From Tepidaquicella sp964564635 (GTDB taxonomy: Bacteria > Bacteroidota > Ignavibacteria > Tepidaquicellales > Tepidaquicellaceae), in the NCBI GenBank assembly GCA_964564635.1, contig CAZMAR010000001.1, forward strand, positions 186,001 to 250,000: a DNA stretch of 64,000 nucleotides, given 5' to 3'. The notes below the pieces were generated by a model. It saw only the letters and a list, made by a program, of their open reading frames with translations. It did not search any database and was not told the origin of the DNA. Made by a program: the position numbers and the translations under genes. Of this stretch, positions 63,201 through 64,000 are shown in pieces (within the stretch, counting starts at the first letter, position 1; each line of letters begins with the position of its first letter).

Positions 63201-64000
63201 GATATGAAGTTCTGTATTATAGGGGACCCGGCAATGAGAATAAGTATACCGCAATATTTTACAAAAATTGATTCTATAAATAATACATCAACCAACGATA
63301 CAGCACATATAAAAGCATTACAGAGAGTAAAAATAACAGGTAGAATTTTAAAACCTGATTCTACTTTCTGGAGCGACTTTAATGGATCAATACAAATAAA
63401 AGTATTTGATGTTGATAGAGATGTGGATTTTGTTGATTTCGTTATATATCATTTCAGATTTAAACTCGACGGTGGAATAATTTTTACAGGAAAAACACAG
63501 GTAGTAAATGGTAAGTGGTCAGTTGAATTCATAGTTCCAAAGGATATCTCTTATAAAAAAGGAACGGGTAAAATTCTCGCGTATTTTTATGATAATATAA
63601 ATGAAGGTTCTGGATTTTCTAATAAATTCGTTATTGATGGAATAGATAGCACAGCAGTTATTGATACGATAGGTCCCGAAATTACCTTATATATGGATTC
63701 AAGAAACTTCAGAAGTGGAGATGTAATAAACCAAAATTCGAAAATTATTGCTGATTTTTATGATGAAAGTGGAATAAATTTAACAGGTACAATAGGGCAC
63801 AAAATAGAAGCAATATTTAATGAAGACGAAAGTAAAAAAATAGATTTAACCCAATATTACAATTCAGTTTCAGGTTTTCAATATGGTACTATAGAATACC
63901 CAATCGATAATCTCACAGAAGGAAAATATAGATTAAGAGTAAAAGCATGGGATACCTATAATAATCCAAATTACTCTGAAATAGAATTTACAGTAAAAAG
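60282..64000 (+). CDS. porU: Type IX secretion system sortase PorU (gingipain-like C25 family), C-terminus cut by window edge
   Basis: An open frame of 1239 codons to the window end. Signal peptide (FKIIFCILFFYLVISNATSQ) then a large beta-rich N-terminal part, a C25 caspase-like domain with LYVLFLGDGSYDYKN, RLCVNSLSEANSVIDKIIEYE, NYVGHGSTDLWAHEHIF (catalytic His857) and ASCDISRWDDPY (catalytic Cys892), and a C-terminal region after GDPAMRI. PorU cleaves the C-terminal sorting signal of T9SS cargo and attaches the proteins to the outer surface; the cargo of the operon at 10410-25197 would be its substrates. Preceded by its own promoter and a terminator-like hairpin. Confidence 0.93.
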   Translation, partial: MKNNFKIIFCILFFYLVISNATSQNRYTNNKFAEDIIITSINSSHIEFIYYPKYINQYIAENTFSELTKQGYPDINIRSIPVFLPSPTNNRLEILDYKYSDINNIEIAPIPTIKKTKEGLYDYEFIKDEKIYNSNEFYPKNFAELTQSGILRNKYLGHIKIYPAIYNANLKLVRKLDYIKIRVTFEDSPVLMNKQLSKEERDFFSGLAINSKIAINWSTKEFNQSVRKQVQNSVLATGDFYKIEVKETGIYKIDKVYLQNAGINPDNIDPQTIKIYNNGGKELPYNNSASAIDDLNEVSIYVQTDVNGKFEYLLFYGISTFDWVYDSIEKKYKSYVHPYANSNIYWFTYGGSAGKRIQIINSPNIPTAVQMPYAYNRFFEKAEIINLGHTGTQWVSQNISYNECFSFVKNLPGYVDGSNINIKMRFGNSSSIIAYFNLKDENSNFNQIYEVQGIFSEFSHFIPRTIEESYSLLPGFNSTSLKLCLPAQYNSQGVKGNYDFYEIHYKRYLNSVQNNSIEIFTPDTTQLVEYQVSPFNSSSIRIFEVSDFSNVKIINPISYTSGIVKFQENLVEGSPKRYFIIGDNNYKTPVSISSKVPNQNLHGITTGASNLIIAPTEFLSAANRLKEQREKEGINKINTLVIDINQIYNEFSGGLLDPVATRNFLKYAFNNWNERPLYVLFLGDGSYDYKNIYNLTTKNYLPPIEKNDPEQNEITSYPSDDFITDINENFTSPEPCRPDFSHARLCVNSLSEANSVIDKIIEYESPNTMGIWKKKIMYVADDGWTTRSTQGEEGSIHTDQCELVAEVYTAKDFEKDKIYIVTYPAVITPQGRRKPGANIDIIKGWNEGRLLINYVGHGSTDLWAHEHIFVRDEGIAQLKNKGKYPIMTIASCDISRWDDPYLISMGEQLVYVANKGVISSVGSVRPVFSTPNAILNNTLWGNFMFVKDTLNLPLRFGKSLYLTKNQLPYVSDNDMKFCIIGDPAMRISIPQYFTKIDSINNTSTNDTAHIKALQRVKITGRILKPDSTFWSDFNGSIQIKVFDVDRDVDFVDFVIYHFRFKLDGGIIFTGKTQVVNGKWSVEFIVPKDISYKKGTGKILAYFYDNINEGSGFSNKFVIDGIDSTAVIDTIGPEITLYMDSRNFRSGDVINQNSKIIADFYDESGINLTGTIGHKIEAIFNEDESKKIDLTQYYNSVSGFQYGTIEYPIDNLTEGKYRLRVKAWDTYNNPNYSEIEFTVK

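Overview
The window is AT-rich DNA from a Bacteroidota/Chlorobi-group bacterium. An Ignavibacteria-like lineage is my best guess, which is inference and not proven here. The evidence is type IX secretion (a PorU sortase, a PorV/PorQ-family protein, and secreted proteins ending in the NYPNPFN-type sorting domain), TonB-dependent outer-membrane traffic, and promoters with the Bacteroidetes-like layout TTG-N20-TAnnTTTG seen at several sites.

Layout. 1-5021: an octaheme cytochrome c (cut by the left edge), then an iron/peroxide island (Fur-family regulator, bacterioferritin, 1-Cys-type peroxiredoxin), then a NifX-like / DUF134 / NifX-like trio behind its own promoter and palindrome. 5096-10351 (minus strand): tRNA-Thr, ahcY, aspS, an HPt protein and an NtrC-type response regulator. 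10410-25197 (minus): one long tight operon of eight genes encoding T9SS cargo (including a phospholipase-D-type nuclease-like protein), a TonB-dependent receptor, a PorV/PorQ protein, lipoproteins and a multispanning membrane protein. 25588-32350: a small barrel protein, a Na+/solute symporter, ftsX, bcp, an acetyltransferase and gdhA. 32446-35421: a large protein fusing two receiver-like domains to a PEP-synthase-type ATP-grasp domain. 35555-38196 (minus): an Rrf2 regulator and a two-subunit heme-copper enzyme with altered metal ligands, probably an NO reductase. 38414-40930: three envelope genes, one apparently frameshifted. 41094-42680: an IS remnant and a decayed second copy of the Rrf2/subunit II segment. 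42847-44740: rlpA, an amidase and initiator tRNA. 44880-60100: mostly housekeeping genes (etfBA, a nuclease-domain protein, coaX, a HdrD-like ETF:quinone oxidoreductase, metK, purL, acpP, fabF, rnc). 60282-64000: porU, cut by the right edge.

How the parts connect. PorU and the PorV/PorQ-type protein would process and anchor the sorting-domain proteins of the long minus-strand operon, whose TonB receptor suggests surface breakdown plus import of a polymer; two cargo proteins carry OB-fold-like domains and one also carries two HxK phosphodiesterase motifs, so nucleic acid is a candidate substrate. EtfAB and the membrane FeS protein form a route from acyl-CoA-type dehydrogenases to quinone. MetK and AhcY are two steps of the methyl cycle. 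The most unusual items are the heme-copper enzyme with Asp in place of a CuB histidine, no CuA site and its own FeS-type Rrf2 regulator; the receiver/ATP-grasp fusion; and terminator-like hairpins in the leaders of rlpA and porU.

All assignments come from reading the sequence and from recalled family motifs; no database search was run.
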